A stretch of 64,000 bases of DNA from Planctomycetaceae bacterium (GTDB taxonomy: Bacteria; Planctomycetota; Phycisphaerae; Phycisphaerales; SM1A02). The DNA is taken from assembly GCA_027490145.1 (NCBI GenBank), contig JAIXYQ010000010.1, forward strand, positions 1 to 64,000, given 5' to 3'. Numbering within the stretch: position 1 is the first letter of the stretch; every line of letters begins with the position of its first letter. This document shows positions 1-7,095 of this stretch, one piece after another. The translations under genes were made by a program, and so were the position numbers. The notes beneath the pieces were generated by a model. The model made no database searches. It was not told where the DNA came from and saw only the letters and a list, made by a program, of their open reading frames with translations.

Positions 1-174
1 AGAGCGAGTTCCGCAGCCTGCGAGGAAAGCTGGCGCGCAGCAGTGCACAGTGACCACGGGGTGACAGACGCGCCAGTTTCTGAGCAGGCGAGGACTGTCT
101 GAGCGAACGAGGCATGCCGGCGCCCCAAAGGGAGCGACGGCCGCAGCGAGGTCAGGCACCGATCGCGTGCCGAC
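1..174. other. Non-coding edge region with imperfect inverted repeat
   Basis: No supported gene lies here. Positions 25-37 and 69-80 form an imperfect inverted repeat (12 of 13 positions pair, one bulged base) around a loop of about 31 nt. It lies downstream of the rhodanese-like gene and could be a long hairpin or part of a dispersed intergenic repeat. A second copy would be needed to call it a repeat, and none was seen in this window. Confidence 0.35.
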
Positions 175-618
175 TCAGCCCGGGTCCTTGCCGGTGACGA
201 CGGGCATGCTGGCCTTGGTCCAGCCCTCGAGCCCGCCGCGCAGGGTGTACACGCTGTCGTACCCCAGCTCGATGAGTCGCTTGCTGGCGGCCGGACCGAG
301 CACGTCGTTGGCGTTGGTGCCGTAGACGAGGATCGCGACCGACTTGAAGTCACCCAGCTCCGGCACGGCCACGTCGTTCATGGTGGGCATGGGCATCGAA
401 CGGGCCCCCTTGATGTGGCCGGCCTCGTACAGCGCGGTCGGGCGGGGATCGATGATCACCACGCGCTTGGACTTGCCGAGCAGGCCCTTATCACGCGAGC
501 CCAGCGCCAGCACTTCGTCGGCGCGGACCAGCGTGAGGTCCTTGTCGCTCGTACTCCGCTCACAGGCCACGAGCGGGAGGGACAGGATGAAGCATGCAGC
601 GAGGAGTCGCGGGTTCAT
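175..618 (-). CDS. Rhodanese-like lipoprotein lacking the catalytic cysteine
   Basis: 147 aa. The N-terminus is a lipoprotein signal with lipobox LPLVAC (Cys about residue 19), so the protein is probably membrane-anchored outside the cytoplasm. The rest is one rhodanese fold: the VVIIDPRP strand, the YEAGHIKGARSMP segment and the LRGGLEGW C-terminal motif are all recognisable. At the active-site loop, where rhodaneses have a Cys after VVY (CxxGxR), the sequence reads VYGTNAND. Sulfur transfer is therefore not expected, and a binding or structural role is likelier. The start ATG at 618 is preceded by TACACT 6 nt upstream and has no Shine-Dalgarno. The gene is divergent from the DsbD-like gene with only 18 bp between starts. 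The rhodanese fold is clear; the physiological role is unknown. Confidence 0.85.
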   Translation of the reverse strand: MNPRLLAACFILSLPLVACERSTSDKDLTLVRADEVLALGSRDKGLLGKSKRVVIIDPRPTALYEAGHIKGARSMPMPTMNDVAVPELGDFKSVAILVYGTNANDVLGPAASKRLIELGYDSVYTLRGGLEGWTKASMPVVTGKDPG

Positions 619-636
619 GTGGTTAGTGTACGGAGC
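619..636. promoter_or_regulatory. 18-bp divergent promoter region with symmetric -10-like boxes
   Basis: TACACT on the minus strand (630-625) lies 6 nt before the ATG at 618. TAGTGT on the plus strand (624-629) lies 7 nt before the ATG at 637. The two boxes overlap on opposite strands. No convincing -35 was seen on either side. Both mRNAs would begin at or next to their start codon. Confidence 0.5.
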
Positions 637-1491
637 ATGAACGTCCCGCTCGCGTCGTGCATCGCCTGCGCCGTGGCGACCTCCGCCCAGGCGTTGGTTC
701 CCTCCGCTGTCTCGTCGGTCCAGGTGCCGATCCCTCCCGGCCAGCGGTCGCCGGCGGGTGCACTGCAGCAGTCCGCGCCCCACGTCCGGGCATCGTGCTC
801 ACCGATCCTGCTGCGCACGCCGGATGGACGACGATTCGTCGATCTGACCTTCGTCATCGAGCCCGGCTGGCACCTCTACTGGCGCAATCCGGGCGACAGC
901 GGCCAGCCGCCGCGCGTGGAGCTGAAGCTGCCCGAGGGGTGGTCGGCGGGCGCGCCGCTCTTTCCGGTGCCCAACCACCTGCCCGAGCACGAGGACATCC
1001 TTGCCTTCGAGCAGTCGCTGCGCGTGTTGATCCCGGTGCAGGCACCGACGACCTGGGGCGGTGGTGCCATCAAGGTCACCTGCCGTGCACACTGGATGAC
1101 CTGCAAGGAGCATTGCGTGGTCGAGCGGCAGGAGTTGGCCGTCGAGCTCAGCGAGCAGGCTGGTCCCATGCCACTCGGCTATCCCGAAGCGCCGCCGGCA
1201 AACCTCGTCTCCAGCCTCCGGTTGGAGGGGGGGAAGGGGGTCCTCGTGGTGGATGCCTTGGCGCTCGGTGGTACGGCTCGGTGGTTCCCCGATGCGTGCC
1301 CCGGCGTGCGATTCCCCAGCGAACGCATGCTGCCGATGCCCGGAGGCCGAATCGAGATTCCGGTCCAGATCAGGCCCGGTGATGCTCCCGATCGACGTCC
1401 GGTGGTGCGGGGGATGGTCGTCGTCTCGACCATCGAAGGCACCCGGGCCTTCGATCTTGCCGTCCCGGCCGAGCCCTCCGCGGCAAAGTGA
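637..1491 (+). CDS. DsbD N-terminal-domain-like periplasmic protein
   Basis: 284 aa with an N-terminal segment compatible with a signal peptide (MNVPLASCIACAVATSAQAL). Residues about 55-185 resemble the thiol:disulfide interchange domain of DsbD (DsbD_N/DsbC-like family): LRTPDGRRFVDLTFVIEPGWHLYWRNPGDSGQPP-type start, cut short here, then a conserved Cys cluster CRAHWMTCKEHC. Unlike full DsbD there is no membrane electron-transfer domain and no C-terminal thioredoxin domain, so it would need a partner reductase. Its neighbours are a rhodanese-like lipoprotein and a thioredoxin-fold protein, which suggests an extracytoplasmic thiol-redox cluster. The ATG at 637 fits the leaderless geometry (TAGTGT, 7 nt). 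Family assignment is good; the specific substrate is unknown. Confidence 0.75.
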   Translation: MNVPLASCIACAVATSAQALVPSAVSSVQVPIPPGQRSPAGALQQSAPHVRASCSPILLRTPDGRRFVDLTFVIEPGWHLYWRNPGDSGQPPRVELKLPEGWSAGAPLFPVPNHLPEHEDILAFEQSLRVLIPVQAPTTWGGGAIKVTCRAHWMTCKEHCVVERQELAVELSEQAGPMPLGYPEAPPANLVSSLRLEGGKGVLVVDALALGGTARWFPDACPGVRFPSERMLPMPGGRIEIPVQIRPGDAPDRRPVVRGMVVVSTIEGTRAFDLAVPAEPSAAK

Positions 1492-1593
1492 ACCGCCCGG
1501 TCACCACCGGGGCGATGGACGTGGTTAGAGTCCCGTTCGAACCGTTCATTGATCCAGGAACCACCCAGTAGGACCCATCCAGGAGGACCAACC

Positions 1594-2211
1594 ATGAAGA
1601 AGCTCGCCCTCATCGCCTCGCTCTCGTTCGGTGCAGCGCTCGCGCTTGCCCCCATCACCGCCCCGACCGCGTTCGCCGCCGAAGGCCAGAAGGCCGCCGC
1701 GAAGATCGGCGAGGCCGCTCCGGACTTCACCCTCAAGGGTGCCGACGGCAAGGAGTACAAGCTTGCGGACTACAAGGGCAAGATCGTGGTGCTCGAGTGG
1801 ATGAACCCCGGCTGCCCGGTCTGCCGCGAAGTCTGCGAAGAGGGCAAGGTCGGTTCGATGATGAAGTCGTGCAAGGAGATGGACGCGGACGTGGTGTTCC
1901 TCTTCGTCAACAGCACCGCTGCGACCGCGAACGACCCGAAGTCGAGCGCCGACTACCTCGCCAAGAACAAGATCGAGGCCCCGGCCCTGATCGACGGTGA
2001 CGGCAAGGTCGGTCACGCCTACGGCGCCAAGACCACGCCGCACTGCTTCGTCATCGGCAAGGATGGCAAGCTCGCCTACGAAGGTGCGATCGACGACAAG
2101 GGCTCGAAGAACTACGTCGTCGAGGCCGTGAAGGCGCTCAAGGAAGGCAAGGCCGTCGAACCGGCGACCACCAAGCCCTACGGCTGCAGCGTCAAGTACG
2201 CCCGCAAGTGA
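1594..2211 (+). CDS. Exported redoxin (thioredoxin-like / AhpC-TSA family)
   Basis: 205 aa. A clear signal peptide ends near AFAAE (about residue 29). The redoxin domain starts with IGEAAPDFTLKGADGKEY and carries a CPVC motif (Cys74, Cys77) with a further Cys81, followed by the cis-Pro region KTTPHCFVI. Proteins of this family act as thiol peroxidases or thiol-disulfide reductases; the CxxC pair favours a thioredoxin-like reductase outside the cytoplasm. A strong Shine-Dalgarno AGGAGGA (1581-1587) fixes the ATG at 1594. Downstream of the DsbD-like gene on the same strand (102 bp gap), it is a plausible redox partner for it. A C-terminal cysteine (PYGCSVKYARK) is unusual and could form an extra disulfide. 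Confidence 0.85.
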   Translation: MKKLALIASLSFGAALALAPITAPTAFAAEGQKAAAKIGEAAPDFTLKGADGKEYKLADYKGKIVVLEWMNPGCPVCREVCEEGKVGSMMKSCKEMDADVVFLFVNSTAATANDPKSSADYLAKNKIEAPALIDGDGKVGHAYGAKTTPHCFVIGKDGKLAYEGAIDDKGSKNYVVEAVKALKEGKAVEPATTKPYGCSVKYARK

Positions 2212-2280
2212 ACCCGATCTCCGGTCGATGCCCCGCCATCACGGGGTCGTCGCCAGGCGGGGACCTGATGCCATGCAACG

Positions 2281-2306
2281 CAGGGTGCGCCGAAGGGCGC
2301 ACCCTG
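2281..2306. terminator. Hairpin between convergent redoxin and dnaN genes
   Basis: A perfect 11-bp stem (2281-2291 with 2296-2306) closes a GAAG loop. There is no strong T-run. It sits between two converging genes, so it may stop transcription from both sides. Confidence 0.6.
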
Positions 2307-2372
2307 CTGTCGTTGATGGAATGGTCCGTCATGCCACCACGGTGCGCAGCCCGGGCGGCGCGCCCCGGATGA

Positions 2373-3479
2373 TCAGCCCACGTTGACGGGCATCACGACG
2401 TAGACGAAGTCCTGGCCGAGCCGGACCACGCCCGGCTTGTTGGGGCTCTTGAGTTCGACGATGACTTCCGGCACGTCGGCGATCTTCAGGACATCCGTGA
2501 TGAACACTGGGTTGAAGCCGATCTCGATCGGGTCGCCCTCGTACTTCGCGATCGGCAGCTCGATGTCGGCCTCGCCCATCTCGGGAACGCGGCTCGACAG
2601 GCGCAGCATGCCCGGGCCGAAGGCCAGCCGGACGCCCTTGCTCTCCTCGCTGGTGAGCAGCGCCGCGCGACGGATGGCCGCGGCGAACTCGCCCGTATCG
2701 AACGTCGCCCGCTTGTCGTGGTCCTTGGGGATCACGTCCTCGAAGGGGGGGAACGTGCCTTCGACGAGGCTCGAGACGAGCGTGGCGGCTTCGCCGACCT
2801 GGATCGACAGGCGGTTGCGGTCCCGGCTCACCGTCACCGAGGCATCGGGATCATCGAGCAGGCGGTTGAGCACGGACAGGCTCTTGGCCGGCACGATGCA
2901 GGTCGAGTCGCCATCGGCCGGCGCGCTGCAGTCGCCGCGTGCCACGGCGAGGCGACGACCATCGGTGGCGACCATGCGCAACTTGCGGCCCTTGCGCTCG
3001 AGCAGCGTGCCGGCGATCGCGTAACGCGAGTTGTCGACGCTCGTGGCGAAGGCGGTGCGGTGGATGAGCCGGCGCAGCGTGCCGGCGGCGACCTCGAACT
3101 CGGTCCCGGCATCCTTCGCATCGCGCACGCCGGGGAACTCCCGGGGTTCGTAGCCGAAGACCCGGAAGGTCGCGTGCTGGCCCTTGATCGTGGTGACGTT
3201 GCGCTCGGTCGAGATCGAGAGCGTGCTGTCGTCGCACGCGCGGGTGATCTGGGTGAGCTTGTCGGCCGGCAGGAGCGCCTCGCCGGGTTCGTCCACCTGC
3301 ACGCTGGACACGTGGACCGTCAGGCCGAGCTCGCCATCGGTCGCCTGGATCGACAGCACGCCGTCGGCGGCGGTGAGCTTCAGGCAGAGCATGACGGGCG
3401 CGGGGCTGCGGTTCGGCACGACGCTGGCGGCCATGGCCAAGGCATCGAGCAGGGCGGCGCGGTCGCAGACGATCTTCAT
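2373..3479 (-). CDS. dnaN: DNA polymerase III beta subunit (sliding clamp)
   Basis: 368 aa, the usual length for a bacterial beta clamp. Three repeated clamp domains are seen. The family hallmarks are the start MKIVCDRAALLDALAMA with VVPNRSPAPV, the middle segment YAIAGTLLERKGRKLRMVATDGRRLA, and the end VYVVMPVNVG. The dimeric ring encircles DNA and tethers polymerase and repair proteins through a pocket near the C-terminus. The ATG at 3479 is preceded by the ribosome site GAGGAAGA. dnaA, recF and gyrB are not neighbours here, so the classical origin-proximal cluster is not present at this locus. Confidence 0.97.
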   Translation of the reverse strand: MKIVCDRAALLDALAMAASVVPNRSPAPVMLCLKLTAADGVLSIQATDGELGLTVHVSSVQVDEPGEALLPADKLTQITRACDDSTLSISTERNVTTIKGQHATFRVFGYEPREFPGVRDAKDAGTEFEVAAGTLRRLIHRTAFATSVDNSRYAIAGTLLERKGRKLRMVATDGRRLAVARGDCSAPADGDSTCIVPAKSLSVLNRLLDDPDASVTVSRDRNRLSIQVGEAATLVSSLVEGTFPPFEDVIPKDHDKRATFDTGEFAAAIRRAALLTSEESKGVRLAFGPGMLRLSSRVPEMGEADIELPIAKYEGDPIEIGFNPVFITDVLKIADVPEVIVELKSPNKPGVVRLGQDFVYVVMPVNVG

Positions 3480-3599
3480 GGTCTTCCTCGCTGGATCGGT
3501 GGATCGATAACGCCGGGCAAGTCCCGGCCAGAGGTAGTGTAACGATGGCCCGTCGGCACGACCTGTGGTGGCGGGCCATGATCCGGCGCTGCACCGGCC

Positions 3600-3605
3600 T
3601 AGACT
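3600..3605 (+). promoter_or_regulatory. Leaderless-type -10 box TAGACT
   Basis: TAGACT ends 6 nt before the ATG at 3612 and no ribosome site is present. Confidence 0.5.
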
Positions 3606-3611
3606 TCAGGC

Positions 3612-3983
3612 ATGGTCCTGAAGCTCCTTCGCCAGTTCAATCGAGCGTACGGCTACGCCGTGTTCGGCATCTACCTGGTGGCCTTCGGGATCGCCTTCCT
3701 CTTCGTCTTCATCTTCCCGCCGGCCACGCTGGCGCTGCTGTTCATCTCGATCTTCGGGCTGCTGTTCTTCAACGTGCTCGGGTTCATGCTGCGGACGATC
3801 GAGCGGCGCTGGAATCGCGCGAGGTTGGACAAGGGTCGCTGCCCTGAGTGCGGTGCGGCCGCGCTGTCGGCCATCGTCGGTGGCGCCGGCGGGGTGCGCT
3901 GCGGAGCGTGCGACGCCATGCATGATGCTCAGGGTGCCTGGATCAAGCCCGAGCTCCGCGAGGCCGTGGCCGTGCAGGCCTGA
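3612..3983 (+). CDS. Small membrane protein with zinc ribbon
   Basis: 123 aa. Two hydrophobic membrane helices (about residues 14-35 and 38-58) are followed by a basic stretch and a cytoplasmic four-Cys zinc ribbon, CPECG (about 77-81) and CGACD (about 97-101). No known family function is recognised. Similar CPECG ribbons end or interrupt other membrane proteins in this window (9239, 40881). The ATG is set by the TAGACT box 6 nt upstream. It converges on rpiB with a 20-bp gap. Confidence 0.7.
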   Translation: MVLKLLRQFNRAYGYAVFGIYLVAFGIAFLFVFIFPPATLALLFISIFGLLFFNVLGFMLRTIERRWNRARLDKGRCPECGAAALSAIVGGAGGVRCGACDAMHDAQGAWIKPELREAVAVQA

Positions 3984-4003
3984 TCAGGCGTCAACCGGAG
4001 CGG

Positions 4004-4459
4004 TCAGGCCGATGGATCCTGGCCGTGCTCGATGCGCGTGATCTTGGCGAGCCGGCGCTCATGACGGCCACCTTCGAACGAGGTGGACATCCAGACATCG
4101 AGGATGCGCTTGGCGAGGATGGGGCCGATCAGGTCGGCAGACAGGCACAGCACGTTGGCATCGTTGTGGCTGCGCGAGAGTTGCGCCGCAAGTTCGTCGC
4201 TGGCCAGTGCGGCGCGGATCCCGTCGACCTTGTTGGCGGCGATGCACATGCCGATGCCGGTGCCGCACACGAGGATGCCGCGTTCCGATTCACCCCGCGC
4301 GACGGAGTTGGCCACCAGCCAGGCGATGTCGGGGTAGTCGCAGGACGCACCGCTGCACTCGCCGAGCACCACGGGGTCGTGGCCTGCGCCGCGCAACTGC
4401 GCGACGAAGGACTGGACGAGCGAGACACCACGGTGATCCGATCCGAGCGAAATCCTCAT
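4004..4459 (-). CDS. rpiB: Ribose-5-phosphate isomerase B
   Basis: 151 aa, full length for RpiB/LacAB. It interconverts ribose 5-phosphate and ribulose 5-phosphate in the pentose phosphate pathway. Active-site landmarks are present: SDHRG (Asp8, His9), the catalytic Cys65 in CGTGIG, and His98 in RSHNDANVL. The start overlaps the stop of the upstream phosphatase gene (ATGA, 4456-4459), so the two are translationally coupled. The same pairing of an arginine-phosphatase-type gene with rpiB is known in Bacillus (ywlE-ywlF). Confidence 0.95.
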   Translation of the reverse strand: MRISLGSDHRGVSLVQSFVAQLRGAGHDPVVLGECSGASCDYPDIAWLVANSVARGESERGILVCGTGIGMCIAANKVDGIRAALASDELAAQLSRSHNDANVLCLSADLIGPILAKRILDVWMSTSFEGGRHERRLAKITRIEHGQDPSA

Positions 4460-4911
4460 GACGGGAGCATGGCAGAGATCCGGCTGGGGATCAACTCGGC
4501 GAAATGGTGCGCCAGGTCGTCGTAGGCCTCCTGGCCCATGCCGATCGGGTCGGCCACGTCGCCGGACGGGTCGAGCAGCTGGATCCGGTCCTTGAGCGCC
4601 GGTCGGTCGCCGACGAGGCGGCGAGCCGCATCGACGTGACTGCGCGTCATGCAGAGGATCAGATCGGCCTTCTCGATCATCTCGCGGCTCAGGGGCTTGC
4701 TGCGCCCGGAGTGGTCGATGCCCATGGCGCGCAGGGCCCGGACGGCTTCGGGCGTCGGCGGTTGCCCATCCCCGGCACCCACCCCGGCGCTCCCGACGAA
4801 CAGCGCCGAGCCGCTCGGGAGGCGCCCCAGCTGCGCGGCATGGCGGGCGATGGCCTCGGCCATGGGTGAGCGGCACGTGTTGCCGGTGCATACGAACAGG
4901 ATCGTCTTCAC
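4456..4911 (-). CDS. Low-molecular-weight phosphatase, YwlE (protein-arginine phosphatase)-like
   Basis: 151 aa. It has the C(X)5R P-loop near the N-terminus, CTGNTCRS (Cys8, Arg14), and the general-acid Asp in VADPIG (Asp121). The loop Thr12 matches the Thr that in Bacillus YwlE favours phosphoarginine over phosphotyrosine; classical tyrosine phosphatases usually have Ile or Leu there. The start is a GTG at 4911, supported by TACATT 7 nt upstream and by the position of the P-loop. It forms an operon with rpiB. Its substrates are unknown; no McsB-type arginine kinase is in the window. Confidence 0.85.
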   Translation of the reverse strand: MKTILFVCTGNTCRSPMAEAIARHAAQLGRLPSGSALFVGSAGVGAGDGQPPTPEAVRALRAMGIDHSGRSKPLSREMIEKADLILCMTRSHVDAARRLVGDRPALKDRIQLLDPSGDVADPIGMGQEAYDDLAHHFAELIPSRISAMLPS

Positions 4912-4918
4912 GCGAATG

Positions 4919-4924
4919 AATGTA
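4919..4924 (-). promoter_or_regulatory. Leaderless-type -10 box TACATT
   Basis: It lies 7 nt before the GTG at 4911 on the minus strand. No ribosome site is visible. Confidence 0.45.
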
Positions 4925-4986
4925 GTCCCGCATCGACGGCGCTGCAGCCGCCCCCTAGACTGCGCGGGCCCAGAAGGGATTACCTC

Positions 4987-5568
4987 GTGGACTTCGTCGA
5001 ATTCGATTTGGCGTGGAAACAGCTCGTGCCCCGTGGCGTCATCGAGGCCGGCGACGGTCCTGCCGCCTTCCGCATCGCGCTCGAGGAAGGCGCACCGGTC
5101 ATCGACATCGCCGCCAAGGATCACCCCCGTGCTGACAGCCTGCCCGCAGACATCAAGCGCATGTCGCGTGCGCGCATGGCGGAGTTCGTCGAGGCGATCG
5201 CCCACAAGCTGCATCTCCAGGAGGTGCTCGTCTTCCCGGTGGGCAAGTGGAAGCAAGTGTTCGATGCCGTCAGCGAACCGATGGCCAGGCATGAGCAATG
5301 GGCCGCGATCGATGGCAGCGCGAGCGTTGAACTGAACCGTCGCGACCCGATCGTCTTCGAGCAGGGGGACCACCACGTGCTGCGGGCGCTGGTGCAGTGC
5401 GTGCTCGAATCAGGCTCCGAGCAGGCCCACGGCATCGGCATCGCCACCACGGGGGCGTCGCTGGTGATGGAGGTGCTCCCGCCCGGCGAACTCACGATCT
5501 ACTGCGGCACCCCTGCGCTGGCCCAACAGGTGCTCGAACTCATGAGTCACCTGAAGCCGGATGCCTGA
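4987..5568 (+). CDS. Hypothetical protein, no recognised family
   Basis: 193 aa, acidic, with no signal peptide or membrane segment, so probably cytoplasmic. No family is recognised. The N-terminal half contains a charged helix-rich segment (DIKRMSRARMAEFVEAIAHK) and the C-terminal half alternates hydrophobic strands. The GTG start at 4987 has a purine-rich ribosome site (AGAAGGGA) about 8 nt upstream. A TAGACT -10-like box lies about 30 nt upstream, so this mRNA would carry a short leader. Codon use and GC content match the neighbours. Confidence 0.7.
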   Translation: MDFVEFDLAWKQLVPRGVIEAGDGPAAFRIALEEGAPVIDIAAKDHPRADSLPADIKRMSRARMAEFVEAIAHKLHLQEVLVFPVGKWKQVFDAVSEPMARHEQWAAIDGSASVELNRRDPIVFEQGDHHVLRALVQCVLESGSEQAHGIGIATTGASLVMEVLPPGELTIYCGTPALAQQVLELMSHLKPDA

Positions 5569-5592
5569 CCCGATCGCGTGTCGAGGCCGCGG

Positions 5593-7041
5593 TCACGCCT
5601 GGCCGCGGACCCAATCCACCAGCAGTCGAACTCCCCAGCCGGTCGGGCCTGCTGCGCAGAGATCCGTGGCCGAGTCGCTGTTGGCGACGCCGGCGATGTC
5701 CAGGTGGGCCCACGGCAACCGTTCATCGACGAAGAACGACAGGAACGCCGCACCCTGGATCGGATGGGCCATGCGCGAGGGGTTGCTGTTGATCAGGTCG
5801 GCGTGCTGGCCGCGCATGTAGTCGCGGTGCTCGGGCCAGAGCGGCAGGGCCCACACCTTCTCGCCGGTGACGGCCGCGCTCTGCTCGATGCCGGCGCGCA
5901 GCGACGGATCGTTGCAGAAGAGCCCCGCGCTGAAGTGCCCGAGCGCCGTGACCACACCGCCCGTGAGGGTGGCCAGATCGATGAGGTGCGTGGGCTTGAG
6001 CGATCGGCAGGCCCAACTCATGGCGTCGGCCAGCACGAGTCGGCCTTCGGCATCGGTGTTGGTGACTTCGACCGTGACGCCGTTGTGCATCGTGATGATG
6101 TCGTCAGGGCGGTAGGACTCGCCGTTCACCATGTTCTCGGCGGCGCCGAGCACCGCCGTCACGCGGACCGGAAGATCGAGGGCCGCGATGGCCTGCATCG
6201 CGCCGAGCACGGCTGCTCCGCCCATCTTGTCGTACTTCATGCCCTTCATGCCGTTGTTGACCTTGAGGCTGTAGCCGCCGGTGTCGTAGGTCAGCGTCTT
6301 GCCGACGAGGACCAGGTGCTTGCCGCGGGCCCGTCCCGACAGACGACGGGGCGCATGCTGGAGCACGGTGATGCAGGGCTTGGCGGCAGAACCCTTGCCC
6401 ACGTTCACCAAGCCGCCCATCCCGAGCTTCTGGGCCTGGCGGAAGTCGATGACGCTGTGCTTGAGTCCCGCCTTGCGTGCGAGCGCCCGCGCCTGGGCAT
6501 CGACCCATTGGGGATTGCAGATGTTGGGGGGCGTGGCTCCGAAACGACGCGCAGCGTTGACGGCATCGGCCACGACCAGCCCGCGCTCGATCGCCTCGCG
6601 GGCCTTGGCGGCGTCGGTCCAGATCGCCAGGGCGCCGCGGCGCGGCTCCTTGCGCGTGGCGACGCCATCGAGTTCATCGAAGCGCCACTGGGCGATCGCG
6701 ATGCCCTCGGCCAGCGACGATGCGTGGGCCTGCAGCGGCACCGGGGCGTGCAGTTCGATCGCGGCGGGCGCGGCACGGTCGAGCCACTTGGCGAGCCTGG
6801 CGCCGATGGTGCGTGCGCCCGGACCGGTCAGGTCCTTCCTGGCGCCCAGGCCGACGACGAGGCTCGCATGCCCCACGAGCATGCATTCACCGGCATCGGC
6901 GCGGAACCCCGGGCTCGCGAAGGCGGCGCCCACGCTGGCCGCGACGGCCGCCTGCTTCGACGGCGGCGTGCGGTCGTCGCTGAACACGAAGGTGACCTGG
7001 AGTGGAGCACGGACCTGACGCACGGCGATGGACTGGAACAT
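5593..7041 (-). CDS. pepA: Leucyl aminopeptidase (M17 family)
   Basis: 482 aa. The C-terminal catalytic domain carries the M17 metal-binding motifs: VGKTLTYDTGGYSLK (Lys and Asp ligands), MKYDKMGGAA (Asp ligand), and NTDAEGRL (Asp, Glu and the catalytic Arg). These two-metal hexameric enzymes release N-terminal amino acids from peptides. The divergent N-terminal domain (about 1-160) is typical of the family. The ATG at 7041 is supported by TACATT 7 nt upstream; a longer upstream reading frame runs antisense into mnmG and is not credible. Divergent from mnmG. Confidence 0.93.
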   Translation of the reverse strand: MFQSIAVRQVRAPLQVTFVFSDDRTPPSKQAAVAASVGAAFASPGFRADAGECMLVGHASLVVGLGARKDLTGPGARTIGARLAKWLDRAAPAAIELHAPVPLQAHASSLAEGIAIAQWRFDELDGVATRKEPRRGALAIWTDAAKAREAIERGLVVADAVNAARRFGATPPNICNPQWVDAQARALARKAGLKHSVIDFRQAQKLGMGGLVNVGKGSAAKPCITVLQHAPRRLSGRARGKHLVLVGKTLTYDTGGYSLKVNNGMKGMKYDKMGGAAVLGAMQAIAALDLPVRVTAVLGAAENMVNGESYRPDDIITMHNGVTVEVTNTDAEGRLVLADAMSWACRSLKPTHLIDLATLTGGVVTALGHFSAGLFCNDPSLRAGIEQSAAVTGEKVWALPLWPEHRDYMRGQHADLINSNPSRMAHPIQGAAFLSFFVDERLPWAHLDIAGVANSDSATDLCAAGPTGWGVRLLVDWVRGQA

Positions 7042-7095
7042 GGCGTGGAATGTAACCGTGCATGCCCCGCATGACGCGCGGACTATCCTTGCCGC
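7042..7095. promoter_or_regulatory. Divergent promoters of pepA and mnmG
   Basis: In this 54-bp gap the minus strand has TACATT (7054-7049), 7 nt before the pepA ATG. The plus strand has TATCCT (7084-7089), 6 nt before the mnmG GTG. Neither gene has a Shine-Dalgarno sequence. Confidence 0.5.
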
